64,000 nt of DNA from Nectonema munidae (Eukaryota > Nematomorpha > Nectonematoida > Nectonematidae): NCBI GenBank assembly GCA_030549495.1, contig JAUIRK010000292.1, positions 1,023,161 to 1,087,160 on the forward strand, written 5' to 3'. Of the stretch, positions 1 through 12,089 are shown one piece after another. The position numbers and the translations under genes are program-made. Position 1 is the first letter of the stretch. Every line of letters begins with the position of its first letter. The notes under the pieces are model-generated. The model was not told the DNA's origin, made no database searches, and worked only from the letters and a program-made list of their open reading frames with translations.

Positions 1-2239
1 TCAAAGAATATGAATAAACGTATAATATAAAAGATATCTCCTGAAGTTGCTGCTTCCATAAAATGTTGTTCTTGTTTTTGCAAAAAAAGATATTTCAAAT
101 CTATTGATTGATTCTTTGAGTGTCCAATATGTAGTTTACACACAAAATAAGCAAACAAATGGCTAACTTCAAACTTTTGATATGTGGAAAATAAATTCAT
201 ATGTTTTGGGTTAGAACTTCTAAATAATTGACGAATTACTTTCAATAAAAATTATTAAAAAAAACTTACTCGTACTTGTTTTCCATTTTAGTTTAGTAAA
301 GTTTTATATGTGAAGAATCAAAGTTTCTGTCGAAAATAATTTTAAAAAATAAAATTCATAACAATGCCCTTATATTCTTCATTCTTTTCACAGCACACAT
401 CCATGAAACCAACCATATGAACTAATGTTTACTTGCATGTAATTGCCAATAAATGCCTGATCGCGTTACTGTATTGATTTTATCAACATCATGACGTTTC
501 ACACATCACACGATAAGTGAGTGTGTGGGGCGACGTAACAAATGATATAGTGTTTTTTTCATTAGCTTTATATTTTGAAAAAAAAAGTATTGAATAGGAA
601 TTTAATAAAAGAAAAAGATGCAGAAGGAAAAAGATCAGATATTTCAACGAAAGAAAAAAAGCAGAAGATAAAAGAACAAAATATTAAAATAATTAAATTA
701 ATTAAAACTAATTAAAATAATTAAAAATTAAAATAATTCAATTCTGAGTTTTAATTGTAAGAAAAATTAAAATGTGATGAAATGAATTTGTAATCAATAA
801 ATCAATAATGAATTTAAGATCAATATATCTTTTTTAGTGAAATTAATTGTCGGTGAATTGACACATTAGTTAATTGACTGTCGGTGAATTTACCTAGACT
901 CAACATACTTTTCAATATTACTTCTCTAGCTAAACAGTGTAAAACATAATTGAAATAGTAAAAAGTCTTGACCAACTGGAAGAGGAGGGTGAGGGGGTGC
1001 TGGAATTGGGGTAAAGTATGCATGGAAAACTCTTACGATTTCAATTAATCGTCTTTTCAATGACCAGCGCCACTTCATCTATGTATATAGTGAATCAAAG
1101 TAACGAATTTACTTTGGCTTTTACAAAAATTCGAGTGTGAGCGAGAGAGAAAGACTGCAAAGGATAGCTTGTGAATTTATCTTTGAGAGGTAAGGAAAGG
1201 AATTTGGAGAGAAATTCTCTTCATACCTTATTTGAGTTATAATGATAGTGTTCAAAAATCTGGCTTCAAAAATCTCTTCAAACATCCTGTTCTTCAATAT
1301 TCCGCTTTTCAAAAAATTTTCTTTCATGACTACCGACAGTATCATGCCGAATAGAATTAGTCAAAGAAACTTATATATAAAAGTTGGAAAATTGTTTTAT
1401 TTCTTTTTCGATCCAAATTTTAGTGTAAATCTTAATAAAATTGAGAAAAATGTCTAAGAGGGATTTTTGAAGGTGGATTGGATTTTTGAAGCTGGTATGT
1501 CGATAATTCAAAAACTCTTAATAATTTTTTTGAAGAATAGACCAAAAGTTGCTATGATAAGTAAAAGCTATGACATTTGATGTTTGTATACAATAAATAA
1601 TGAATTCATTTTAGTCTAAATTTTATAAAAAATAAACAGAAAAAAGTATAAGGAGATACACTGAGTGATAGTTATCGACATAATTCCCCCTTCAAAAATT
1701 TCCTTCTCAGACATTCTTCTAAATTTTATTGAAATTATGTTCTTCAAAAAAATTTTTTTAAGTTTTTGAATTAACAAGATAAATCATTTATTAGTTGTTG
1801 TGAATATAACTTTGCAGTAAATACATCATATTCAACAATATAGCTTTGCTAGGGAGTAGATAAATAAAACAGGTTTTTATAGAAACTCAATCTGACCAAT
1901 TGTATCTATATCGATTGACTATTTGTCTGTATTAACAGTCATAGTACTATTTTGGAAATGAAATTTGAATTATTCAAAAATACTTAAAATGATTTGATAA
2001 AAAAAACAAAAGTTAATTTAAATGAAAAAAAACAACAACAAAAAAAGATTAAAAAAACGAATTCAAGTGAATTTAATTGAAAAAAAAGTAGTCCTGAAAG
2101 TCGTTTCTGAAACTACACAAAGTAATACATTTAAGATATTATATGTATATTGCTAATATTTATGCCATATTTAAAAAATGTTCGACTTTTGTTTCGAGTT
2201 TGCTAATGATATCTGCAGTATAGTTGTGTTCTAGCAATA
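1..2239. other. AT-rich sequence without a recognisable gene
   Basis: No exon with coding character, RNA gene or intact transposon could be supported here. The stretch around 660-745 is simple A/T sequence built from short aattaaa-type units. Small open frames occur on both strands but look like chance in AT-rich DNA: they show no domain and no sensible splice boundaries. The 5' part of the gene recognised from 3577 onward could lie here or upstream of the window, because the first exon seen starts inside a codon. Confidence 0.5.
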
Positions 2240-3150
2240 GCATATTGAAGAAGTTAGTCTTTAAGACATCACGTGCAAAGCAAACATCTTTCTTTAAATT
2301 TGCTGGTGATTCCAAAGGCAAGTACACTTTTTTTATACCGAGTAAGCCACCGCTTTGCTTCCCATATGAAGTCTAATTTCGATGGTGAAACATGCTTATT
2401 TATTGAGTTATTTTGCCCTTCTCTCACTCAGAAAGCTAGGAAGGTGAATCTCAGCTGTAGCACGAAGAGTTGATTGCATATTCAGTTAGCCGCATGGGCA
2501 ACTCATTTACAAATCAAACGATTTTCTTTGCTCTTCGATTTTTCTTAAATGCCACAAAAGAGATCCCAGAAACTGAGGAGTTAGCAATGTTCATTTTTCA
2601 ACCTTGCAAAACTCCGACTTTCTGATCATACAATGTTTACTACTCATTTTCCTTCACTTCTCGACTATGAGTGTTTGGGGGTTCTGTACGATCCTTAGCA
2701 ATCTGACTGAAATTAGCAAGTATAGGCTAATTATATCTGGTTGATTTTTGAGTCGAAGTTGCAAAGGCACATAGAGATGCTTCATGTTTCACTTCAACTT
2801 ACGTGTGTGAAGGACTCTTGATAAGCTTGTACGAATGAAAATCAAGTATTGTAGTAGATTGACTATGAGCACATTAAAAAATCTATTGGTGCATGCGTTG
2901 GTCCTTCATTGCAATCTCAGTTTGGGAAATTGGTTTGAAAGTCAAGAGCAGCATCACATTTCACATTAAATATATAACTGCAGTTTTTATGTTTACTTTA
3001 TGTTATTTAAATATATGTATAAAAAAATTTTAAGTACACATTTTAGACACATTTCTTTATTATTTTTTAGTTTTTGTAACGTCCTCAGGTACAAAGTATG
3101 TCTTCAATTTGGGCCTAGATTCAAAAAGTTTGAGAAACACTCTTTTAGGG
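2240..3150 (-). mobile_element. Possible decayed hAT-like transposon fragment
   Basis: This stretch is less A/T-biased than its surroundings. Its right edge (about 3095-3149), read on the minus strand, starts with agtgtttctcaaactttttg and continues into a sequence about 'gcccaaattgaagac', a style of terminus common in hAT-type MITEs. Minus-strand reading around 2310-2420 gives short open stretches with stops and no clear domain. No matching left terminus or target duplication was found. It may equally be another old DNA element or unique sequence. Confidence 0.25.
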
Positions 3151-3576
3151 TCTTTGAGACGTTACTCCAAGATTTGGAAATATATTTCAATAAAGGGAAA
3201 CTCAAAATTTAATTTACGATCGATGCGATATGGTGGTTGAGGTTTTTAAGCAAACTTTTCCCTTAGTTACTCCATCGTTTGTAATACAAATATCATTGTT
3301 GGAAAAATCCATTTTAAATTTGGTATGTTACAAGTATCAAACATGTGATTAGAATAGAAAATATCTTGATTACTTTTTCTTCTATCTTACGCGTATGAAT
3401 CTTACCCCATATAAACTTAGGGGTACCCTCAACTGCCTACGAGAGACACTCTTGCTTGGAACTTTTCTCTCCCTGAATCCTCGTATATGCATAATCTTAG
3501 CATTATTTGTACAATTGTGGAACAAATATTAATTTACGCTTTTTAACAAATCTGATGTGTTGTTTCTTTTTATTAG

Positions 3577-3716
3577 ATTCCCAGATAGATTTGTTAGACG
3601 ACTTTGACCTATACATGCTTTCCCTAAAGCATGACTTGGCCTTGAAGCGTAGCATGCTCGATTCTCTTGCAACTGACATTGGACATGATATCGATTACAA
3701 TCAAACCGTCAAAAGA
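3577..3716 (+). CDS. Internal exon, 140 nt (phase 1 start, phase 0 end)
   Basis: The acceptor is a strong pyrimidine run ending in ttattag, and the donor is AAAAGA|gtaaaa. The exon starts with two bases of a split codon and then reads 46 open codons. The peptide begins SQIDLLDDFDLYMLSLKHDL and ends GHDIDYNQTVKR. It is the least repetitive and most protein-like part of the gene, with a heptad-like spread of Leu/Ile/Met among charged residues, so an alpha-helical or coiled-coil segment is plausible. It ends exactly at a codon boundary, which fits the phase-0 start of the exon at 4235. I do not recognise the family. No preceding exon was found. Confidence 0.7.
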
Positions 3717-4234
3717 GTAAAATCTTCTTTTCCTTTAAAACAAATTTAATCCCTTTCACATAATTTCAAAATGTCTAAATGTCCATTGAATGCATATTAA
3801 AAAATTTTTTTGCATCATATTTTTTCCTTTGAAAACCCATGATTTCCTAGTAATTTTTAAAATCCATAATAATAATAATGTTTTAAAATATTTTTCATAT
3901 ATATATAAATTTAATATAAGTTTTTATTCAAAACAAGTAACATTTTGAAAAGATGTAGGAGATATCCGGTGATTTTTTATTCTAGTCAGATGAAAAGGTA
4001 TTTTCCTTTTGTCTATTAAATGTTTAAGTTTAGAGTTTATCTTCAACTAAATGATTTAAATTTTGTTCTTAGAATTAACTTTAATTATACCATACTTTTT
4101 GAATTTTTAGTTTGATATGAATTAAATAATGTTACTTACTTAGATATTTTAAAAAAATTTTTTAGTGTATTTAAGTTTTTATGTTTTGTGACCTTATACA
4201 AAATCTAATATGCAGTTTTCTTTTATTTTTTTAG

Positions 4235-4322
4235 AAAAAAAGTAAATTAGCCGAACGCATTAAAACCAAAACGAAAAAAGTTTTGAGCGAAAAAATTGAA
4301 CCTTATAGAAAAAAATCTAAAA
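4235..4322 (+). CDS. Internal exon, 88 nt, lysine-rich (phase 0 start, phase 1 end)
   Basis: The acceptor is ttttatttttttag and the donor is CTAAAA|gtaaat. Only the phase-0 frame is open (the other two hit stops at once), and it matches the phase-0 end of the preceding exon. It encodes 29 residues, starting KKSKLAERIKTKTKK and ending IEPYRKKSK, then one base of the next codon. The segment is strongly basic. This is the last asymmetric exon: all later exons are phase 1 on both sides. The intron before it is 518 bp and the one after about 6.9 kb. Confidence 0.7.
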
Positions 4323-4552
4323 GTAAATCTTTTATTTCTTCTTCCAATTTTTCTTTGTTGTAAGATTCCAAGGGTATAATTTTTCACAATTATCACTAGC
4401 GGAGTAGTGCTTTAATTGGCTACATTAATTTTTATATAATTTTCAGTTTTTTTCATTCTCACCATATGTTTCCATTTATTTATCGATTTATAGATTTTTT
4501 ATTTGAAATGTCATAAATTGATCCAAAACAGGACTGTGTTATATCATATAAC

Positions 4553-5721
4553 CAGGGTGAGGAAATATTGACCCAAAAAATTGGAAAAAATTGACTTTTA
4601 CTCAGAGAAAAAATTGACTTTTTTGACTTTTTAAAGTTTCATTGAATTGAACAACTATGAACACTTTAGAGAAAATTATGGAAATTATTTCTAAGAATCA
4701 GTTTGTAATATAACAAATTATAATTAGTGATATTTTCTGATTTAAAATTCGATCATTTTCTAGCAGTTTTTACAGTTTAGAAAAAGATCTTTCGACTTCT
4801 AAAGTTAGAAGCGAGAGATTTGGGAGTTTTCAATATTCATGATTTTATTGATTTCATTTTATTTGAATCTATTTTCAGGGTAACTTTTAACGCCACATTC
4901 GTCTTAAATGGAATAATGTTGAAGAAACAAGTAAAGGCATCTTCGACTGAAAATGTCTCTATGTTGATTTTTTCCGACTAAATCAATGAATCGTGAATAT
5001 TCTCTAATTATTATTGTTAGCAAGTTTTAACATAGATTTTCTTATTTTAACAATTTCTTGATATTTGGGAATAATATTCCATCATCTTTATCTTTAATTT
5101 CTTCACTGCTGGAAGATTTTAATGAAAATATTTTGCTGCTTGCAACCAATTTGTCAATTTCGTTACAATTGGAACTGAAGTGTTGCGGATAGGGTTGAAA
5201 AGAGAACGTCTTTTTCTAATACTATTTTTGAATGATTTAATGCCGGTAAAATTTTGTAGGATAATTTAATTTTTAAGGTAAACTTGTGTAAAAGATGTGA
5301 AAAACATGCAATGATAAAAAAGTTTGGGAATAAAATTCCATAACTTCTGCAGCGGATATATCGTATGTAACCGCGTTTGTCAACAAAAAAAATTTGTCTT
5401 ACAAAAAATTCTTCATATTTAACCTCAGTCAGGCAAACTTTCCAGTAAAACCTTTTATTAGATGAAAAAAAGCCCAACTATTGTGGAAGTGTTGACATAA
5501 AGAAGAAATTTTGTATGTATCGCTTATAACAATTTTAGGCACATTGAAGTGTTAAATATAAAAAATGACTTTATTGACCTAAACTCGAAAAATTGACTAT
5601 GATTGACTTAAAAATTTGAAATTAGTTCAAAAAATTTTAGACTAAACAAGTAAAGATCTTTTTCAAAGAGTTTTTGCTAAACGGAAATAAAAGTTGACTT
5701 TATTGACTTTTACTCGCCCTG
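4553..5721. mobile_element. hAT-like DNA transposon remnant, 1.17 kb
   Basis: Imperfect terminal inverted repeats are visible: the left end reads CAGGGTGAGGAAATATTGAC and the reverse complement of the right end reads CAGGGCGAGTAAAAGTCAA. They are flanked by near-identical 8-bp sequences, catataac (4545-4552) and cttataac (5722-5729), with one mismatch. An 8-bp target duplication is the hAT hallmark. Both subterminal regions repeat the motif ttgactt many times. No convincing transposase could be read on either strand, so this is a non-autonomous or heavily decayed copy. Confidence 0.65.
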
Positions 5722-6182
5722 CTTATAACTGTCAAAAACCAGAATGTTGTAAATGTCTTTTTAAGATTTGCAAAAATTGTGGAGAATTTTAATTAAGTTT
5801 TTTCTAACATTTTTTTGAATAATATACAATCTTAAGATGATTAAATTTTATCCATTGTCAAATGACGATTTCGATTTTTATTGTTTTTTCGTAGAATCTT
5901 TTGCACAGAACTTGGATTGTGAAAAAAAACATCAAAATTTCGATAATGACAACGAAAAAAATAAAACTTATAAACTTTCAAAAAATTCGATAAATCTTTT
6001 TCAATGAATAAATCATTAGTCATTTGGCTATATTCGTTAATTGACGGTACATCAATTATGCCTTAGTCTTTTGTTTTTTAATCTTACAAAAATATAATGA
6101 GAGCGCATTTATATAAAATATAGAAGAAAAATGTCGTTGATACTTTCACATCTTGGAATTGAATGGCACAGTATCTATATAT

Positions 6183-6352
6183 AGGCTACTAATATATAAA
6201 TCATTTACCATATATTGTAGTATCAAACAACACTACACTAAGGTAAACTTTTAGGCTATCATTTACAATATATTGTAGTATCAAACAACACTACACTAGG
6301 CCGAACTTTTAGGCTACTAATATATAAATCATTTACCATATAATGTTTACGA
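6183..6352. repeat. Short tandem repeat, about 2.5 units of 58-70 bp
   Basis: Successive units contain aggctactaatatataaatc, then catttaccatatattgtag, then tatcaaacaacactacacta. The second unit lacks about 12 bp near its start, and the third is cut short after 'accatata'. There is no coding potential. It looks like a local slippage or unequal-crossover product inside the intron. Confidence 0.75.
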
Positions 6353-6562
6353 ATGCGCACATCTTTTGAATGACACTCAAGCCCAAGATGCTGGAAAGCA
6401 TAAAAAATATTATTCGCTACTTCCTAGAATTGAACCCAGTGTTGGTAACTAGGTATGGGACCTTTGACTATTGAAATTTTTTCCTCAATTTGCATAATTC
6501 TTGAAAAGCGTTCAACCATTTTTTAAATGGGCCTTAATGCCAAACATTTTGGAAACGTATTG

Positions 6563-6641
6563 TTGGGGTTAGGGTTAGTGTAGAATTAGCATTAGAGCTA
6601 GTATTGGAGTTGGGTTGCGGTTGGGGTTAGGTTTAGTGTTT
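6563..6641 (+). repeat. Degenerate GTTAG-rich minisatellite
   Basis: The stretch is built of loosely repeated five- to six-base units such as ggttag, ggttagg, ttagtg and attagagc on the plus strand. It resembles a decayed telomere-like hexamer repeat but is too degenerate and short to call an interstitial telomere. Confidence 0.4.
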
Positions 6642-6768
6642 GTGCAAGCGTACACCCATGCCTTTACATATAAACATTTTTGACATTCTTGACACAAACT
6701 TTCCCATTTCTTTGTATTAATACACGTCTAGACATACATACATACAGTGGCGTTTCAGAAGAAAATTT

Positions 6769-6787
6769 GGGGGGGGGGGGGGGGGGG
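6769..6787 (+). repeat. Poly-G tract of 19 bases
   Basis: A run of about 19 G follows the sequence cagtggcgtttcagaagaaa. The 'cagtggcgt' start plus a G-run resembles the terminus of several widespread animal DNA transposons, so this may be one end of an unrecognised element; no partner end was found. The exact length of such a run is often unreliable in assemblies. Confidence 0.55.
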
Positions 6788-6855
6788 ATACTCTACATGG
6801 TAGTAAAATTGATGTTTAAATCTGGTATATTTCAATCGATATATTTTGTTATGAT

Positions 6856-7921
6856 TAGGGATGCACCGGGTAGTCTATCCGGCCGGATATTTCGTCAGGT
6901 AGCCAAAATTATTTGATATTCAGCATGAACGCCGTATAATTCTTATAACCGGCAGGATAAACCGGATAGTTACAAACAAATTATCATGAAATGTTTACTT
7001 TTAAAGAAGCACAAAACTAATAAGAGTAAGTTTTTAATGACAAAAAGTTCACAATTTGAGTTTATTTCAAAGAATTAACTAACAAATAAGACATGTCAAA
7101 AAAATTTCTTGCCATTGTGATGAACGAATAAAAGCATTTCTCCTTTTTCAGCAAAAAGTTTGGTTCTTTTTTCTTCAAGTTTCCATATTCGGAAAAGAGT
7201 CTCTATGAGTACACTGATGAAGCAGGTGTGCATAAGTGTTTGGCTGTTAGATGCTTTAGCAAAGGGAATTTTTCTTCCTGCCTCCAATATTGCAAGGGAC
7301 ATTTTTTTCTTTCCAAGAGTGGGGTGCGGAGATAGGCTTCTAACTCTCTGTCTGCCTCGTCTTAAATATCATTTTTTGACACATTCTTTATTGTGTTTGA
7401 ATTTCCATTGGTTTCAGCAATTTCTTAGAAGCAATCCATGAAATCATCTGTGCTTTCATCCTTAAGTAACATTATGCTTCGAGAGTCAGGGCGAGCAGCT
7501 TCATCAAGAGTTTCCGTCTCCATATTCTTACTAGCAACGTTGTGATTTGAAAGTAGCTCTTTGGAAATTAATGTTTTCCCAAATGTCTTGTCTTTAAGAA
7601 ATTGGGCTTTAAATCGTGGATCAAGTATTGTTAGCAGAACATATATCGGGTTCGTCATGATTTTGAGACCTGAATCCAAATCATTGAAAAATCTACTACG
7701 AAGAGAAGTCAAGAGTCTCTGTTTAGTTTCTTTGATGCCTTCTTTATCAGTGGCCTTTTCAAAGTATCTTCCCAGAGTGCTTACATTGGGAATTACAGTT
7801 GAAAGAAGACATGACTCCGCAGTTACCAATAACCGGCATATTATCCGGCCGGATATTTAGATCTACTATATTTATCCGGTATTTGGCCGGATTCTAAATT
7901 GAGCTATCCGGTGCATCTCTA
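6856..7921 (-). mobile_element. hAT transposon, 1.07 kb, internally deleted
   Basis: The element is bounded by a perfect 8-bp target duplication gttatgat (6848-6855 and 7922-7929). The terminal inverted repeats are TAGGGATGCACCGG at the left and TAGAGATGCACCGGATAG when the right end is read on the minus strand. Subterminal CCGGCCGGATA motifs recur at both ends. Inside, the minus strand carries pieces of a hAT transposase from its C-terminal half only (7829 down to 7096), so the copy is a deletion derivative that cannot encode a complete enzyme. Confidence 0.85.
7096..7829 (-). pseudogene. hAT transposase C-terminal fragment, broken
   Basis: Two minus-strand pieces are visible. The upstream piece (7829-7425) contains YVLLTILDPRFKAQFL, the LDPRFK motif seen in the catalytic core of ZBED/hAT transposases, preceded by SLRSRFFNDLDSG. 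The downstream piece (7302-7096) contains EKRTKLFAEKGEMLLFVHHN, which matches the hAT C-terminal dimerisation region (EKRx-L-x-EK-EMLLF). The two are in different frames with stops between them. The N-terminal BED zinc finger and much of the catalytic domain are absent. The assignment rests on remembered family motifs. Confidence 0.75.
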
Positions 7922-8054
7922 GTTATGATTTACAACATATATTTCACAAATGTGCGAAGACATCAAAAACACAAATGTCAATCATCTATATTCACATGAA
8001 TGGATCTATATTCACAAATGTGCGAGACTAATATTTGTTCTGTATTAGTATTTC

Positions 8055-8792
8055 GGTAAAATCGCGAGTATAGGCTGCACCACGTGTACATGGAATTTTT
8101 GGAGTCTATTCTTAGTCGTATTATCCGCACCATTTAAAGTGTATTTAATGAAATTTTTACACTTTATTTCAATTATACAGTTAATTTTAATGTTTTGTTT
8201 TTAGACGAATTAGAGTATGATATAACTGAACAATTTTAAAATTGTGGGGGAGAAAAATTATTGTTAGTGTCGTTCCATCAGATTCAATAATGGAAACTTT
8301 GTCACAAATTATGTGAGTATTATAAGTAAATATGGTACGGAACTTCTTTTTATTTATTTCCTCTCTTAAGTTTAACATTAAAGTCGTCCTTCAGTTTTCT
8401 TTGAATTTACACTTTTATATAGTTTTTGTGTGTAGAATTGGGCTAAAGCCTCAATAAAATTAATTTTGAATAGCTTTCTTGTTTGTTTCGGTGCAGTTAG
8501 CAATATTCTAACAATTTAAGAAAGAAAATAAATAGAAATGAACGAGCATACTCCAAAAATAGTACACGTTTATGAGGTTGTTGTATTAATAGAAAAATTT
8601 TCTGTTGTTGATTATAAAAATTGTAATGATTTTGAAGAGTGTGATGTTGAACAAAATCTTGGTGAATAAATAAACTCTTCTTAAAATGAAAAAGTTTTTA
8701 GTCGTATAAGCTGGACATCTTATTAGCTACATACAGGCCAAAAATATAGTCTTTTTACACGTATAAGCTGCAGTTTATACTCGCGATTTTAC
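8055..8792. mobile_element. Terminal-inverted-repeat DNA element, possibly Tc1/mariner (pogo/Tigger-like)
   Basis: The ends are inverted copies: GTAAAATCGCGAGTATA at the left and the same bases in the reverse complement of the right end, followed by AGGCTGCACC versus AACTGCAGC. The TA dinucleotides at 8056-8057 and 8790-8791 would fit a TA target site, and the 'cgagtata...gctgcacc' style resembles pogo/Tigger ends, but that family call is inference. A 43-residue open frame (8538-8669, starting MNEHTPKIVHVYEVVVLIEK) lies inside and matches nothing I know. There is no recognisable transposase, so it is probably non-autonomous. Confidence 0.6.
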
Positions 8793-9433
8793 ACTATAGC
8801 ATTATTCTTTGACTGCATTATTTGCACGTGTAATAAGCGTATTTATTTGAATAGTTATCAGTTCAATTTAATTATTTGGTATATTAGTTGATAGTTATAG
8901 AAGATCTTAGGATATAAATAGGAGTTAAAGGGGAAGATTGTTAGAGGGGGTGTGAGTAAGGTTCATCACTAAAGTATAAAATAGAAAGTTAGTTTATATG
9001 TTTTGTTAAATCTTCAATTTCAAATATAAGATCTGGTTCTTCTCTATCAATGTATATTTTCCTTCTTTTTAAAAAAGAAAGAATTTTATGGTTTATGGAC
9101 TATTAGGCCTCTGGATAATTCTACCTCGAGACAATTCGCCCTCAAGGATATGCATAAATTTTTTACAAAGCTAAATTAATATTGATATTCATTAAGCAAA
9201 ATTGATGATTGAACTTTTTGAAAGTCTCGTTTACATCTTCTCCACATTTATAAATTACCAGTATACACGAGATGTATTCCAAATCGTATTTCAATAGAAA
9301 AATAATATATACAAAAATTTAAAAAAAATTCTACAGAGAAGATTTATAATTTGTGCTATTCCTTGTAGCACAGCTTTCACGTTCAAAACCAAAATTAAAA
9401 ATCAGTCCAGTTCCCAAATTCTAACCCCTGTAG

Positions 9434-9575
9434 AGAGGGGAGGGGGGGGGGGAGTGGTGGCACTACAAGAAAGTGTATACTTTATATATTTCACTCAAGT
9501 TACGGGTTGGAGTCAAAATAAATGACAGGAAAAGGGTGTGTTCAAAACTTCTTCAATCCCCCCTCCCCCCTCCTA
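9434..9575. repeat. G-rich tract and C-rich tract pair
   Basis: A purine run of mostly G (about 9434-9453) is followed roughly 110 bp later by a C-rich run (about 9559-9574) on the same strand. They are inverted relative to each other and could be remnants of an element's ends, but I find no longer inverted repeat. No gene is seen between them. Confidence 0.4.
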
Positions 9576-11185
9576 TCGACGGATTTGATTAAAAAGTAAT
9601 GAAATATGATAGAAGTTCTACTTATGCTTAAAGTTAGTCAGAAAATGGGAAAAGCATGCAAGTGTAAAAATAGAATTGTTGGATATCATCTTTGCTTCAA
9701 GATCGATGCCTCTGATCTTGCGTATACGATCATTTAAATTATGTGAACTTTTGATAGAATCACTTTAAAATTTTTAATTAGGACATTTGCATTGTTTAAA
9801 TCGGTGAAGCGCTTACCATATCAAACTTAGAGGAATTAAAATCAAATTAAAGCGTCTTTTATATCATTTTCAAGGATATTTCGGTTCACGGTCAATGCCT
9901 ATATTCCTTAAATTCTTTCCAGACCACGATCAAATTGCGAATTCATCTCATTTTTAATCCACAAATATCATATCTTTATTTTTGGTGTGTTTCTACATTA
10001 ATCGTATATTATGAGTATAGCTCTATTAAATTTATATACCATAGTCTGTAATGAAAATTGTAAAAAACCCCTAATCAACACCACTGAACAAATGAACGAT
10101 TTTTGATTAAATCAACCATGCGTATAATTAGAAAAATATGCAGTTATTAAAAACTTATACAACAAATGAAAATATTTAGCGATCATTAATTTTCCCTTTT
10201 AACAAATAAAAGGAAATTGAGTTGTATACTTTTTTAACTAATCTATTTGACCATATGGAAAGGAACCACTATTATGCTACCGATATAAACTAGAAGCCTA
10301 TGGAGGTTTCCAACCATTTTTGTCTCAAAGCGCCTTTTATGCAAAAAAAAATTTATTTTACTGCCAAAGAATATAAAATAAAATTTTATTCATCAAAAAT
10401 TTTCAATATATTTTCAATTTTGAAAATTTTCATTATTTTCTAACAATAGATTTTTGAAAATATATAAATAATAAAATTTATTAGCATTAATTTTTTTAAC
10501 TTTCTCCAATTTTTACTTATATTTAAAAACAAAAAAAGCGTTTTTGCCATTGATAAACAAAAAAATTTTAAAAAAGCTTGATCGTTCCTAAATTTTGTCA
10601 ACCAATTTTGGCAGCCCCCCTACCATTATTTTAATATTTCAATTGATCCGTGGCTAAAATATTGATAATGATTTAAAAAGAATAAAATATCAATATGAAT
10701 TTTCACTGGAAACAATGTAAAATATTTTAGTGCGATACAAATGCCAGCAAACTTGGAAGGGAACCACTCTTTGGACAATAGTGAAGCAAAACTTAGTAAG
10801 TAAGAAAATGTCTTACAGCATTTGTCAAAGGGATGGACGTTCTCTGTAACTTTGACAGCATGGAGTTAAGAATGAATGAATGTTATACAAAAAAACCTAA
10901 GTGATTTAAATTAAAATTAAAACGACAAAAAGATCAGATGGATTTTTTCATTATCGTTTTACTGCATGTGTTCAAATATACGTAATTTTTACTTCAAAAA
11001 TATTTATTGTAAAGGGTTAAATTTTTAGCTAAATTGAATTATATCATTCATCATCACTTTTTGCTTATATTGATAATAAAATTAATCATTTTTTCCTAAT
11101 TTTATTTTTCAATTATATTATTATTAATCTTTTTTAAGTTTTTAATGAAGCTTTACTTTGGATATTTATGTCTATTATGATTTAG

Positions 11186-11236
11186 TTGATATTCCAGCGT
11201 ATGTACCACCACCAGTTCGCAAAAAATCAAAGAAAA
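11186..11236 (+). CDS. Microexon, 51 nt, phase 1-1
   Basis: The acceptor is tatgatttag and the donor is GAAAA|gtatgt. In phase 1 the exon reads DIPAYVPPPVRKKSKK after the split Ile codon. The Pro cluster followed by a basic tail is typical of a disordered linker. The neighbouring exons at 11484 and 12048 follow after short introns (247 and 513 bp). Confidence 0.65.
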
Positions 11237-11483
11237 GTATGTTTATTTATAACTATTTATATTTGGAAATGTATCTTTATTTACTTTCACTACATTAATT
11301 TTTCATTTTTATTGTCGACTTTTTGGTTTGAATTGAAATTTTTGTACAAAGTATATAGAAAGTATACGCATTTAGAAAATTCACTCTCAAAGAGTTTTGA
11401 TGAAGATACAAACTTCCGAAGTAAATTTTCGCTCCATTTAGTTATTATAATAATTTTAATTTCTTTCTTTTGTTTGTTATTAG

Positions 11484-11534
11484 CTAAAAGAAAATCAATT
11501 GTGGAGAATCATGTTCAAGAGCTGCCAGCTCTGA
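11484..11534 (+). CDS. Microexon, 51 nt, phase 1-1
   Basis: The acceptor is a long T-rich run ending tgttattag. The donor CTGA|gtaagt is close to the consensus. Phase-1 reading gives KRKSIVENHVQELPAL after a split Thr codon (ACT). It is the same length as the exons at 11186 and 12218, hinting that these small exons may be related by old duplication, although the peptides no longer align convincingly. Confidence 0.65.
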   Translation, partial: LKENQLWRIMFKSCQL

Positions 11535-12047
11535 GTAAGTATATTTTTCTAAAAATTTGCAAAAATGTTCCAAATTGACAAGATCTATCTATCAATATGT
11601 TTGCTTGAGAATGTAATGACGATTGATCCCTTGATATTTAGGAATTGAAAAGAATATTTGGACTCTATGAGTCTTTTTCAACTTAGTCAAGGAGAAAAGG
11701 GAGGGGAGAGCCTGCTTTTGCTCATGGAGGCAAAATATTCTTTACTGTTAATAAAAAATAATGAGCTGAACTTAACGCTTTTATGCTACTATTTTACAGC
11801 CATGGACATTCTTTCGTCAACTGTAATCCGGTTTGAGTATATACCGATTATATACCAAAATTTGGTATTTCTAATTATTTGAATAAACGAAGATTATAGA
11901 AATATAGTCTCAAAATAAAAAATGTCAAATTAACAAAAAATATAACGAAAAAAAAACTAGCACTCGAGAGCAATTTCGTTAAAACGAAGCTTCAATCATT
12001 TACCTCCGATAAATCTCGTTCAATTTAAATTTAATAATTATTATTAG

Positions 12048-12089
12048 GATCACAATTATCAAGCGATGAAGAAGAAAAGAAAAAAGAAG
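12048..12089 (+). CDS. Microexon, 42 nt, phase 1-1
   Basis: The acceptor is aattattattag and the donor is GAAG|gtgata. It encodes SQLSSDEEEKKKE after a split Arg codon (AGA) and is very acidic then basic. The intron that follows is only 128 bp, close to the length of the short introns in the downstream array. Confidence 0.6.

Larger units (their letters stand above)
4323..11185 (+). other. Large intron crowded with transposon remnants
   Basis: About 6.9 kb separate the lysine-rich exon from the next microexon. The intron holds two hAT-like elements (4553-5721 and 6856-7921), a terminal-inverted-repeat element (8055-8792), a small tandem repeat (6183-6352), a degenerate GTTAG-type repeat (6563-6641) and homopurine/homopyrimidine tracts. 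In 5730-6182 and 8793-10730 I see only AT-rich sequence. A possible alternative first exon is noted at 10741-10795. Additional small exons could be hidden here. Confidence 0.55.

Noticed and set aside
5163-5477. A 104-codon minus-strand open frame
   Set aside because: It falls inside the hAT-like element and shows no transposase motif I can name, so it is not supported as a gene.
6563-6641. Interstitial telomere repeat
   Set aside because: The hexamers are too irregular, with only two adjacent perfect ggttag units.
7160-7860. Plus-strand open frames of 93 and 99 codons
   Set aside because: They lie antisense to the hAT transposase remnant, which explains their openness.
8201-8240. A possible exon after ttttgtttttag at about 8204
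   Set aside because: The phase-1 reading meets a stop before any donor, and it lies inside the inverted-repeat element.
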